Part shown: positions 35,917 through 46,742 of the stretch, one piece after another | Layout: every line of letters begins with the position of its first letter | Numbering within the stretch: the first letter of the stretch is position 1 | Source: Lunularia cruciata | Taxonomy: Eukaryota > Streptophyta > Marchantiopsida > Lunulariales > Lunulariaceae | NCBI GenBank assembly: GCA_948567375.1 | Contig: OX419757.1 | Coordinates: 13,640,001 to 13,704,000 of the forward strand | Length of the DNA: 64,000 nucleotides | Reading direction: 5' to 3' | Position numbers and translations under genes: made by a program | Notes under the pieces: generated by a model | Database searches by the model: none | What the model saw: only the letters and a program-made list of their open reading frames with translations | What the model was told of the DNA's origin: nothing

Positions 35917-36306
35917 CCTTGAAAGGTAACTCTCTCTACAAGAGAGTATCAAGGAGAGATTGAGTGGTGAGTGGTACAATTAGTTCATTATGATATGATC
36001 TTAAGCATGCAATGGATGGAGCACAATAGCCCCATAGTTGATTGGAGAAAGAAAGTAGTGAAAACTAGCCAATGAAAGATCATTGGGGATATAGAAAGAT
36101 TACAAAGGCAAGAACTTCCTCTCTATGTAATAAGGACAATAGTTATTGGTAGGACATATGGATGTTTCATGGGTCTAGTAAGAGAAGTCCAAAGTGCACA
36201 ACTCAATAGACAAATTCTTGAGAATTTAAAAGATGTGGTCAATGAGTTTCAAGATGTCTTTCTTAATGATTTACCCATAAGATTACCACCAAAAAGGAAA
36301 GTAAAT
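35917..36306 (+). pseudogene. Chr1 protease C-terminal part and RT N-terminus
   Basis: Resumes after E1. ILSMQWMEHNSPIVDW is the conserved second half of gypsy proteases, and FQDVFLNDLPIRLPPKRKV is the usual start of the RT domain, matching Chr2 at 58900-58960. In-frame stops are present. The frame is interrupted at 36306 by the next insertion. Confidence 0.7.
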
Positions 36307-37670
36307 AGCTAGTGTATAAAGCACTCCAATCAAGCACTTGGAGTATTCAACCACTCTATAAATTTGTGTTTGATCCGTAGTGCATAGGAAGGCAGTTTGG
36401 TTGATTGGCTTAGACAAATGTTATATAACACTTCACACTTCAACAAGGTCAAACAAAAGTAATTGGTATAGCCCTCCAACTTGCCCCAAGTATACTCAAA
36501 AGCCACTTAGTGCTTATTGATCCATTTGTTTCCTACTTTAAGGAAGAGTGGAAAAGATAAACGAAGTTCTGTAATGTGCAAGGATGGAGCACAAGAAGAA
36601 ATACAAATAGGTTGAGCTTTGTAGCTTATCCCTTTTGAACCATGACTTCATAAAAAAAGAGCTATATTGACACTTTGAGCAGATCACACATACCTTGCTT
36701 TACTCAACAATAGTGAGATAGCTCACTACACAATAGCTTCAAGTTTATATTGGGTTTAAATATCATATTTGAAAGCAACAATTTAGTTGGTTCAATCTTT
36801 CAACATAATTGGATTTTGTTCAAAATGTTACATACAAATTACCATCTTATTTATATGTCAACAAGAGTTGATATAAATACCCATGACAAGTAACCACCAA
36901 CGATAGTAGGAGAAAGCTCAAACAAAGCCTTGTTGTTCTGCTTGGACATCAAGAGTCATGAAGTAACATTTACATACATTTGATAGTACCATTTACTTCA
37001 CTCTCTTTACTTTATTAGGACCATGTATGCTCCACTCGTTATCATATGAGTGGTGTAGATTATGGATAGCTCTACATATAATCATAGGTAGATGTGGTGT
37101 CATGTTGTGGTTTGCATACCCAATGAAAAAGTAATTTAGTGTGGTTTAACTCCATATTATTGAAGTAGATTGTATGACAAATCCCAAGGTTGAGCTATTA
37201 CCATGTGAGCAATATGTGTACATTCAAGTGATTGGCCATGTGGATTATATTTATGTTCTCTTTGAGGGCTTTGATGCATATAGATGGTGGAGATTTGATA
37301 GATAGGGTGTGTTTTACTTTTAGGAGTCTCAAACAAGAGAAGGATGCTAAGAGTGAGAGTGGTAATAGAGTGTGGGAGCTAGAGCATTAGAGGAAGAATT
37401 GAAACAAGAGATGTTTCATGCTCTTGGTCTATCACTTTTAAATCCTTTTCTCGTCAAACTTCAGATTTTGCATTGTGATCACTTTTGAGCTTGGATGGTA
37501 GCATATTTTGGGCCTATATTTCTGGCATTGGTGATAGAAACCTCATGTCCTATTTCCTTCTTGTGCTTTTTTCTAGACAAGTCTAAGACTTGAAAAATTA
37601 TCTGCTCTTGTAGAGGAAGAAGTACTTAATTTTGTTCAAGTGCTTCAAGGTGGAGGTGTGGGGTCCATAA
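36307..37670. mobile_element. 1.36-kb insertion in Chr1
   Basis: Absent from Chr2, whose sequence runs continuously (AGGGTAGATCATAAAATGAG). The ends carry an imperfect inverted repeat: CAAGCACTTGGA near the left end and TTCAAGTGCTT near the right end. It may be a non-autonomous DNA transposon. No transposase frame and no clear target duplication were found, so class and exact ends are uncertain. Confidence 0.5.
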
Positions 37671-38990
37671 AATTGAGATACTTTCAAGGAAGACACCTCC
37701 TTGTAAGGTCCCATATCAACTATCATCTCATGAGTTGGAAGAGTATAAGGCTCAAAATCAAGGATATGCTACAAAAAAGGTTTATCTTACCCAAGGTATC
37801 ACCATATGAGGCTCTTGTCTTGTTTGTGAAGAAGGAAGGTACAATGTGCATGTACATTGATTACTAATATCTAAATCAACAAATGGTGAAGAAAAAATAC
37901 CCATTACCTTGCATGGATGACTTGTTCAATCAACTCAATAGGGAAAAACACTTCACCAACCTTGATTCGTGGAGTGCGTAGAACCAAATCAAGATCATGG
38001 AGGAAGATATACACAAAACTGCCCTTCAAATAAGGTATGGTCACTTTTAGTACCTAGTGATACCATTTGGCCTCACAAACACACCAACCACTTTCATGAG
38101 TTTGATGAATGATAGTTTGTCCATACTTGGATAAATTTTCTATCATTTTCCTTGATGATATCCTAGTCTACAATAAGATGATGATGGAACACAAGCACAC
38201 ATCTACGAGAAGTCTTCCAAATCCTATGACAAAATCAATTGTATACCAAAATCTCAAAGTATGAGTTTGGCAAGTCTGAAATAGACTAATTGGGGCATAG
38301 AGTAAGTGCAAAAGATATCCAAATGTTAACAAATAAAATGGAGTTCATTTAGAAATGGAGTTCTCTAAAAGATTAGACTCAACTCAAGAGTTTCTTGTTA
38401 TTGATGGGGTTCTATTGTCAATGTGTCAAGGACTTCTCCAAGGTCACACAACCTCTTATGGAAGTATTGGGCAAGGGGAAGAAGTGGATGTGGGGAATTG
38501 CACAAGAATTGGCCTCTTAGAAATTGAAATATGCATTACTACATGCACCAATCTTGAAATGATATGAACCACAATGTCCAATGAAGTTTGCTATAGATGC
38601 ATCAAGCATTGTGATAGGAGCAATGCTACAACAAAAATTGAATGAAAAGTGGCATCTAATTGTATATTTTTCCTAAAATTTGATATTGACAAAATGCAGC
38701 TATCACATCACAAAACAAGAAGAGTTGACCATTGTCCTTGCAACCAAGCATTGGAAGCACTATCTTGGCATGAAGGCATTTGTAATGGAAATAGATCACA
38801 AACCTCTAGTCTACCTTGATACATAGAAAGATCTATCTTGTCAAAAAATTTGGGGAGCAAAGTGGAGACAATGGTTCAAAATGATGATCACATACGTGGA
38901 AGGCAACAAGTTGATGCATCACCTAAATGACAATGGCAAACAATTTGGTGGTAGAGGTCAAGATGAACCTAAAATTCTGGCCAAGGTTCC
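37671..38990 (+). pseudogene. Chr1 RT and RNase H remnant
   Basis: Readable pieces include RPHIxYxxMS-type palm entry (37671-37740), MCMYIDY*YLNQQMVKKKYPLPCMDD, IPFGLTNTPTTFMSLMND, and an RNase H part with LATKHWKHYLGMKAFVMEIDHKPLVY. Many stops and small frameshifts. The YxDD region is damaged. Matches Chr2 at 59000-60240. Confidence 0.75.
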
Positions 38991-39059
38991 TTATTACTAC
39001 AAAGATTGACCTACAGATTGTAGGAGCTCAATCATCCAAAGGTGTAACCAATAATTAAG

Positions 39060-40365
39060 GACTTACATTTCATGATGGTAATTTATGGATCCTATATGAC
39101 CCAGACCTAAGAACCACCATCCTAGCAAAATGTCATGATTTTACCATTGTAGGTCACATTGAAGTGGATAAGACCTTAAATGTAGTCAAATGCCATTACT
39201 AATGGCCCAAGATGAGCAAAGATGTGATGAAGTATGTCCAAAGCTGCCTACTCTATCAAAAAAGTAAAGCCTCTAATCAGGCTCCCGTATGACTCCTTAA
39301 ACCCCTTCCTACTCCTACACAACATTGGGAATAGGTCAGCATGAATCTGGTTTGTGAATTGCCCAAGACCACCTTAGGGTTTGACTCCATTGTAGTCTTT
39401 GTCAATTGACTCAACAAAATGATTCATGTGTTTCATACAACAAGGGACGTGACTGCTCTACAATTAGCTCAATTTTACTTACATGTAGTCTTTTCTCACC
39501 ATGGCTTGTCTTGTGTAATCATCATCAATCAGGTCACTCAATTCATTATTTCATTTTGGAGAACAACTCTTTGGCATCTTCAAAACCAAATTGGCCATGT
39601 CCAAGGCTTTACTATCCACAAACCAATGGATGAACAAAGCAAGCATGATTGCATGATTGAGGACATGCTTTGGAGCTTCACCTTAGAGGAGCAAGAAAAG
39701 TAGGACACCTTACTTCCACTAGTGAAATTTTCCTTTAACAAGTTAGTGATTTTATAGATCATACCATTTTTCCTCATATATGGAGAGCACCCTTTCACAC
39801 CTTCAAGCTTGGTAAAGATCCACCAAGTGGCTATAAAAGTTGAAGTTGTCAACACTTATGTTTCTTAAATCCAACAAGGTGTGTAGAATGCCAAGCACAC
39901 GTTGCAAACTGCCCAACATTGACAAAAACAATATGTAGATGCACATCATAGGCACATGAAGTTTAGTGTTGGGAATCAAGTGTGGCTATTCACAACCAAC
40001 CTCGCATTATCTGGCCCTTGTAAGCTAAAACCTTGTTTTATTGGGCCATTTCCTATCCTCCATAGAATTGGCATAGTAACCTTTAGCTATTGCCACACAT
40101 GAAGATCCATCATATGTTCTATGTTTCCTTATTATGCAGGTATGTATCCTAACCTCCCCACTTTCCTTCCATACAAGCAGTTAGACCTTGTTCAACATTC
40201 ATTGATGGCACAGAGGAATATGAAGTTGAATGCATTCTCCAAAAATAGATCCATGGTACCCGCCATCCATGTGAGGAATATCTTATATACTGGAAAGGAT
40301 ACCCATTATATGAGGCAACATGGGAGCCAATAGCTAACTTGACCCATGCACCGATGTTAGTGTAA
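39060..40365 (+). pseudogene. Chr1 integrase and chromodomain
   Basis: Integrase core pieces include FHTTRDVTALQLAQFYLHVV and a C-terminal LPTFLPYKQLDLVQHSLM-like stretch in shifted frames. From 40276 to the stop at 40363-40365 a good chromodomain end is readable: EYLIYWKGYPLYEATWEPIANL. The chromodomain places Chr1 in the chromovirus clade and would bind methylated histone H3. Frame breaks abound upstream. Confidence 0.8.
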
Positions 40366-40405
40366 TCTTTTGAGCAACAAATTTATAACCAGGGTGTTGC
40401 ATCTT

Positions 40406-40418
40406 AAAAGGGGGAAGG
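40406..40418 (+). other. Chr1 polypurine tract
   Basis: AAAAGGGGGAAGG, two bases upstream of the 3' LTR, the expected plus-strand primer. Confidence 0.8.
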
Positions 40419-40420
40419 TT

Positions 40421-41025
40421 CGTAATACCATTAGCTAGATATATTATCTAGAGATGGAAATTGGTTTGGTAATATTTAGAAGGATGCTATATATGATGGT
40501 CTAAGTAGATCTGATAGAGGTGTCACCAAAAGAGTACTTCCATTAATAGTGCAAAGGTCAAAAACACCCAAAAAATTTTAGAGCCAATTTTGGAGGCCTA
40601 AATGGATGAATTAGGCCTCAAAAAATGTGAGAGTAGTTCCCTTCAAAAATATAGGTGTTTCTTTTTCCCCCTTTTTTTCTCATAGAGAGCTTTTCAATGG
40701 TACCTCAACCATGCTATTCTGAGCTTCCTACAAGAAGATTCTCCAAATATTCTCTCTAATCAAACTTATTTCACCAACTAAATAGGAAAAATATCAACAT
40801 GTCACCAATCCATGCAACTAATCTAAGGGTGGACCTTGTTGACATATCATCAATCCATGTATCTGATCTAAAGGTGGAGCTCCTTTTGAATGGATTTTCT
40901 TTGTTATATAATAAAGACAAGGTGCTCCTTTGGGCCATTAGAGTATTGAGGGATGAGGCCTTGTATTTTTCTTGTGTTCTTCTCTTGTGTTTCTCTTGGG
41001 GATTTCCTATCCTTGGAACATTAAA
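40421..41025 (+). repeat. Chr1 3' LTR
   Basis: About 605 bp, matching 22776-23384 throughout, including the TATATAATAAAGACAAGG box. Its first base is C where the other LTRs have T (CGTAATACC for TGTAATACC), and its end is TTAAA where they have TTACA. Confidence 0.8.
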
Positions 41026-41279
41026 ATAGTCAATATATTGAGGACATGGTGGTGGGAAGATTTAACACTATGGTAGAGCTCTGCATAAGGATGCATAAGA
41101 AGATGAGAATAGGGTGGGAAGATGATGATACCATAGCAAAGGATACCATACTAAAGCATACTAAGGAAATGAATCAAATTTTTCTTCTAATGGGTGCATA
41201 TATAGTCTATGAAATGATCTATTTTGGTGTTGTGAGTGATTTAAAGTATTCTTTTCTATGGAGTTTAAAATAAATTTTA

Positions 41280-41903
41280 AACTAGTCATGGGTGGCTATA
41301 GTTATTCATAGTAAATAAAAGTGGTATAGTATTGAAGTCAATTTAGAGTTAGTAATAACCAAGATAGAGGTGGTACTATTTTAGAAGAGCATGCAAGAGT
41401 GAGTATTTGTTATTTGAATTGTAATGCATTGACTTGTATTCTGTAAATATCTGGCTTTGAAGAAAGAGTTGAGAACTCTTGGATTCATAAGTTTTTTTGA
41501 TGTGGATTTCACTATAGTTCCATAGATAGCCAATGGAAAGGAATCTTAAGATGTTGATTAAAGATATGAGTACGTACTTATAGCGATGGTTTATATGAGA
41601 TTGGAAATTCTCTAAAAAATTGACTTTAGATGACTTTTGGCCTAATAACTTTATTTACTCTAATTACTTTGATTGCAAGAATTTCACAAGAATTTTTATA
41701 AAAATGAGGAGATACTCATCCTCTTTTTGTTTTCAATTATCTTTTTCTCATTGAGTTCTCTAGTAAGCAGTGGCTTGAGTCTTTGAGTTGCCTTGGAGTT
41801 TAGTTTTGAAGGAGTGTCAATGATTTTGGCTTCCTATCTTCTTAATGGGATGCTACCTCACCAATTTTTAGAAGCTTAGCTTTAATAAGAGATAGGTTGA
41901 CCT
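41280..41903 (+). mobile_element. Decayed LTR related to the solo LTR in E1
   Basis: Aligns in blocks to the minus strand of 33624-34300: GAGTTGAGAACTCTTGG, a CTCATTGAGTTCTCTAGTRAGCA stretch near 41750, and a diverged end at 41870-41903. Just after it, TCATAGAGCTTGG resembles a Met-type primer site, so this may be the 5' LTR of a decayed element whose interior (41.9-43.7 kb) I cannot resolve. Confidence 0.5.
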
Positions 41904-43719
41904 TGAAAAGTTGTCATAGAGCTTGGTTTCTAATCTTCTTAGTCCATTTTGTCTACCCTAATAGACACAAAATGTTTATCTTGATTGAAAAAAGACTAGC
42001 TTAGATTTTTGGTTTTGTTATTGAGTACTCTTTAGAAGGCTAGAAGGTCTATATTTTACAAAGGAGACCAAGAGAGCTCTCTTAGAGATAAAATTATTAT
42101 AGAGGAGAATTGAACTTATGCTAGCAAAACTATGGCCACTTTTGAACCTATAGTTCATTCAGATTTTTTGAGATGATGTTATATATATTATCCACTTTGA
42201 GAAGACTTGGAGAGATTGTGTAGGATTGACATACAAGTTTTGGGGATCACCTTGAAATTAAAGTCAAAGTTACTATACTCACTAAGCTAGAATTGATAGA
42301 AGTTGGCTGTGTAAATTGGCCCACAAAACTACAAACTCTCAATAATATTCATAGTATTCAATGTTTCTTTGATTTTTTCTTTAAAGTGAAATGTTTAAAG
42401 AAAATTCAATTATAGATAGAATACCTTTGAACCTTAAAATACGAAAGATCATTTCTTTAGATAAAGTTATTGCTTTATGGTGTCAAGGGTATGACTTTTA
42501 AGACAAAATCTAAAAAAAGAGTGTTGAACAAAGAGGTGCCAATGTTAAATATTTTGGTGACAAAGAATAAAATATTGCTAATGTATAGACCTTACTATTG
42601 TGCTTATGTTTGCAAAACTTCAAAGAATGAGATTTACCATTTTGTGAGCATTGATTGACATTATGAAGAGGATTCTATTTCTAAAGAGTTGGGTTTGCAT
42701 GCATGAGGAATTTGAGAACAACAAGAATTATGTATGAGTGAGTAGATTCATCTTACAATATAGAGAAAATCAGTAGTAGAAGTTGAGGTAATGTAAATCT
42801 CCCTAAGATTTAGATGAAGGAGTTTAAAAAAGAATATAAAGATAGTTTTGAGGTGATTTAAAATCTTTTCTAATTTGTGGATTGCCTAATTACACATGCT
42901 TTTTAGATGGAGAGAAAAGACACGTGGCCAACATATTTCTGTTGAGCTTTTTATGCAAGATTGATTGAAGATAGAAGCTTACTTTACTTGGAATTTCATA
43001 TTGGACCTTCTTCACTAAGATTAAAAGAAATAAACAACCAAGGAGATATGTAAGATTTATGGATTAAAATAACTTTGAGAAGGCCATAAGTTTAATGGAA
43101 TAGTATTATTATTGGAGATCTTGGAGAGATTTTACATGCTGCCATGGAGAAACTACCTTCATCTAGTAACTTTCAAGCTTTTAGATTGATGATGAAAATG
43201 TCCATGATTGTCTAGTTAATATGCAATCTAGAATTTGACTAGGTAATAAAAATCATGGACTAACTTGAAACATTATAGTACCTAGTGTTATAGTTTATTG
43301 AATTGTATTAGTCATATTTATACTCTCCTAGTTAGAAAGTGAAATAATAGAAAAGTAGAGAGAAGAAAGGTAGTTAGAGGCCAAGATGGAAGTTTTTTTA
43401 GTTTTCTTAGTAAGAATTAAAAATATGCAAAAGACTTTTTGAGAGAAATCAAAGGGTTACACTAGACAACAATGAGAGCAAAAAGACTGAATGTGCTTTA
43501 TTTTTACCTGATTTCTTTATGGACATAGTTCTTACATGCTATGAATCAGAATAATATACAAAAGAGATGATCCAAGAGAGTCTTGGACAAGCTTGACTAT
43601 TGTACTTGTTGAGAACTATAATTACTCCCTACTTTCTTGACTATGAAAAGTCCAGAGTACTTAGGAAAAAATTATTTTTTCATCTTGAAATGAATATTAC
43701 AACATGAACTAATCACATT

Positions 43720-44570
43720 CCTTGAAGGGATCTTTCCTTCTTCTTGCCTTATCTCTTATCTCCTCTTTTGCTTCCTTTGTGCTTGCTCTACTTAAGCCAT
43801 GGAATTACTCTTACATACTCCAATTGTATGACTTTATCCTTATTGGACTTCTCTACATCATCTCATAATACCTTCTTTGATTTCCTATGAATGCTCTTTA
43901 TGGTAGTAAGGTCAAAGTGAATGAGTGAACTAGATGCAATGCCATATACCAAATAACATGGAGAATATACGAAGGCCTTCATGGTTATCCCATAAAAAAC
44001 ACATATGAATTCTCTTGTCCTAGTAATGTTTAACTAACTTTATTTTTGCATCTTTGGATAATATCATACAAATGGTTTAATAATTTCTCTTTGCTAAGCT
44101 ATTTTAGTTTATCTCAATGATGTATAACACACTACATATATTTGGTCAATATCATACATAAGGTTTGATTGGTTTTTTGTGCTAAACTATCTGAGTTTGG
44201 CTTATAGGATGTAGTCACTCTATGTATGATAGAAAAATATCATAGTATGGTCATAGTCATGCTCCATAAAAATCTCTTCTAGAAATAAAAAATCCTTATG
44301 GTAACCAAATCTTGTGATAATACATTCATGAAGAAATTTACAAACTTCATATTTTCTTATCTTTCAATGGTCAAGCTTCAACCTACTTGGTGAGGTAATT
44401 ATTAACTACCAAGATATACCAATTAATCCTTGGAGTTTTATTGAGAGTGCACATAAAGTCAATTATCCATTTCTCAAATGGTCAATGCAATGGAGTTGAT
44501 CTAAAAGGTGGACTTCTTGGAAAAAGGTTAATACATATCATAAGTTTTATTTAATCAAGAAAACAATTAC
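43720..44570 (-). pseudogene. Integrase remnant of another Ty3/gypsy element
   Basis: On the minus strand around 44350-44490 the frame reads WIIDFMCTLNKTPRINWYIL then VVNNYLTK*VEA*PLKD. This matches the core of Tat/Athila-type integrases (pattern GxDFxGP...YILVxxDYxTKWxEAxxL). Further left, VNFFMNVLSQDL and a VYGI-type C-terminal segment follow in the expected order. Heavily broken by stops. No associated LTR was identified. Confidence 0.5.
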
Positions 44571-45753
44571 TAGTATCTTTCCAATGGTGCCTTATATTAG
44601 AACTTCAAATCCTTTTACCTTTTATACAAATTCACCTCATATACAAAGCTGTAATAAAATTCCTTCATGATTTGGATAGACTACTCTTGAGCTATTGCTT
44701 TTTGAAGTAGACCATTTGACCTATAACACCTTAAGATGCACATTATTTTTTTGGTAGTTTTGATTTAGTTACAACTAGCTAAGTTTAGTAATAACTAATA
44801 TAATATGGCTAGTAAAGAAAAAAAATCCAATATTTTATTATTGGATACTCAATAAGATTCCTAAAGGAATTTTAACTCAGATTATATATGAGTGATACCT
44901 CTTAACAAAATTTTAAATTAGAGTGTGACCTTGTAGGGAATTTTATATTAGATTATTTTGTAGTGAGATCTCCTTTGTTGACTTTTCATGGTCAAATTGA
45001 CATGGTATAAAGTAGATGCAAAATTTTTATTATCTTGATTAAGTTTTGTGATCTGTGATAGTGGAGGTAGGAATCTAGGAATTTCTCTTAATTAAAAAGT
45101 AATCAAACTAGATATTTAATTATGAGAATTTCCTAGATAGATAAAGGACCATTAATTCCAAAAGGTATGTGAGGCTAAAGACCATGTGAAAGCCTATTGA
45201 GAAAAGAGTCCTTATCTAAGGTAATTTAGGTAAATTATGGAATTTACTAAGCTACCAAGGCTTGTACTTATTGTGGTAACTTTGGTAAATATATAAGAGT
45301 GGCATAGAATTAGAAAGTCATCCATTCCTTCTTGATCTTGGAGCATAGGATGAGTCATGAGAACGAGGATTTATATATACTCCCTATATATAGAAGGGAA
45401 AAACCAGATCCTCTCAACTTGAGATTACTATTATTATGGTTGTTGATGTTGAAGGAATCTCTAATTATAAAGGATCCACTATTTGGATGTTTGTACAATC
45501 TTTTCTTTTAAGGCATTTTTAGGAGTTTTGACATAGTAAAGTGAATGCATGATATAAGGAATGAATGATAGACTCTTTTTTTATTGTTATCCTTGATGGT
45601 GCTTGATACCAACTTTTCCTTCTCTTCTAGAACATGGTGCATATGAAAATTATCATTCAATATGCCTCGGTGAGAGGTATGATTAGCACATTTTCTTTTG
45701 ATTGGCATGGTCTAGGATGTCCAACAAAAGATCTTAACAATGGGAGAAAAGGC

Positions 45754-45772
45754 AAACCCTAAACCCTAAACC
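45754..45772 (+). repeat. Two and a half plant telomere-type units
   Basis: AAACCCTAAACCCTAAACC. It is either a tiny interstitial telomeric motif or a telo-box, a promoter element seen upstream of plant housekeeping genes. The candidate exons follow within 500 bp. Confidence 0.6.
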
Positions 45773-45845
45773 TACAAGCAAAGTCCACAAGAAGCTAAGA
45801 AGCAAAAGGAAGCAAAGTGGGTATATTAGACAATAGTGAAGAGTG

Positions 45846-45930
45846 TCTAAGAGGAAATGATAGTTCAAGTCCTCACATGCTTAGCCAAAAAGGACTTGAT
45901 CTTGGATGGGACATGCAAGGAATACCATAA
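45846..45930 (+). other. Candidate exon (unrecognised gene)
   Basis: A plus-strand stretch reads EEMIVQVLTCLAKKDLILDG followed by TCKEYHK without stops. Composition is protein-like. Splice sites are not certain, and the overlapping minus-strand open frame at 45865-46056 is equally long, so this is a weak call. Confidence 0.2.
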
Positions 45931-46162
45931 GGTTAACAATTCTTGTGCATTATATATATGATAAGATCCAAATACAAGTTGTTGTTGACAAGTGATTGGA
46001 AAGAGGCAATGAAGATGTACAATCTTCATTTCATTGAAAAAAAACTCTAAGAGCATTATATATTATTGCTTGTTTATGGTATCTACATTAATAAGCTTAT
46101 GATTGTACTTTGCTTCAATAAATTATAAAATGTTTGCTTTATATTATGTTTGCCATTTTGTA

Positions 46163-46279
46163 GGAGGACAAAGATGTACATGTCAAGAAGGAGGTAGTGG
46201 GCATAATGCCTTTTGCATGCAAGGAGAAGCTACAAGACAAAGCTTTGGTTGAAAAGGTGAAAAAATTGGCAATAGAGCT
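46163..46279 (+). other. Candidate exon interrupted by E2
   Basis: After a good acceptor (TTTGCCATTTTGTAG) the frame reads EDKDVHVKKEVVGIMPFACK then EKLQDKALVEKVKKLAIEL, with no stop up to the E2 insertion at 46279. The sequence resumes on the other side of E2 (56198 on), where a GT donor-like site lies in GGCAAGTTTG. No family is recognised. If it is real, E2 landed in a host exon or in a decayed gene copy. Confidence 0.35.
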
Positions 46280-46728
46280 TGTCACGCCATTTGTAGTGCC
46301 GCATCTAGATGCTCGGACACTGAAGTTCTAGTGATAGTAGTTAGAGTTATTTCAGCAATTTCTCAGCGACTACTTTCCGACGGTTAGATTTTGTGTTTGG
46401 GGTACTAACTTCACGGTGGGGCCCATCGTCACTTTGCACCGTTTGCACCGTTGAGTGTGCCGTCAGCGGGACCGTTAGGGTTTCAGAGCTAGCTTGAGTC
46501 CAGGAGGTATAATTTCAAAGTGAGCTCCAGAGAGCTCACTTCTCTGATGTTGAGCCTTCGAGTCCTTGGCTATGGTGGACAGAGGCTGGCGAGCGTCACT
46601 TGGATTCTCTATGCTTGAGTGGGTGTGGCTTGACTGTAATCAATGCCCAATTGTTGGCAGTTTATAGAGTGACAGATCATGTACTGATCTGAGTTGAGTT
46701 GAGTTGAGAGTGGTAAGCAATCTGATTA
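46280..46728 (+). repeat. E2 X1: 5' repeat
   Basis: 449 bp, TGTCACGCC...CTGATTA, the same length as E1 X1 and E2 X2. Not followed by Y. An inverted repeat TCTGAT-TAC-ATCAGA spans the boundary between X1 and the interior (46721-46735). Confidence 0.9.
46508..46550 (+). promoter_or_regulatory. E2 promoter and predicted transcript start
   Basis: TATAATTT at 46508-46515, then the palindrome GTGAGCTC-CAGA-GAGCTCAC (46520-46539), then the predicted start TCACTTCTCTGATGT (46536-46550), 28 nt from the TATA box. The start is inferred from spacing and from complementarity to the primer site; no transcript data. Confidence 0.6.
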
Positions 46729-46742
46729 CATCAGAGAAGTGA
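46728..46742 (+). other. E2 self-complementary primer site
   Basis: ACATCAGAGAAGTGA is the perfect reverse complement of 46536-46550 and begins exactly at the X1 end. This is the geometry of the Tf1 self-primer. The nearest tRNA-like candidate, TGGTATCTC at 46782, is 53 bp inside and matches initiator-Met only over seven bases. Confidence 0.7.

Larger units (their letters stand above)
22776..41025 (+). mobile_element. Chr1: decayed Ty3/gypsy chromovirus, carrying nested insertions
   Basis: Two LTRs of about 605-609 bp bound the element. A Met-type primer site follows the 5' LTR and a polypurine tract precedes the 3' LTR. Between them, in order, are remnants of Gag, protease, RT/RNase H, integrase and a chromodomain. 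Flanks ATAAT (22771-22775) and ATAGT (41026-41030) look like a 5-bp target duplication with one change. E1 is inserted in its protease and another 1.36-kb segment sits between protease and RT. All coding parts are broken by stops and frameshifts. The chromodomain would have guided integration to heterochromatin. It is paralogous to Chr2, which serves as an empty-site control for both insertions. Confidence 0.85.

Noticed and set aside
45754-45772. Interstitial telomere or chromosome fusion point
   Set aside because: Only about two and a half units are present; a telo-box or chance occurrence is enough.
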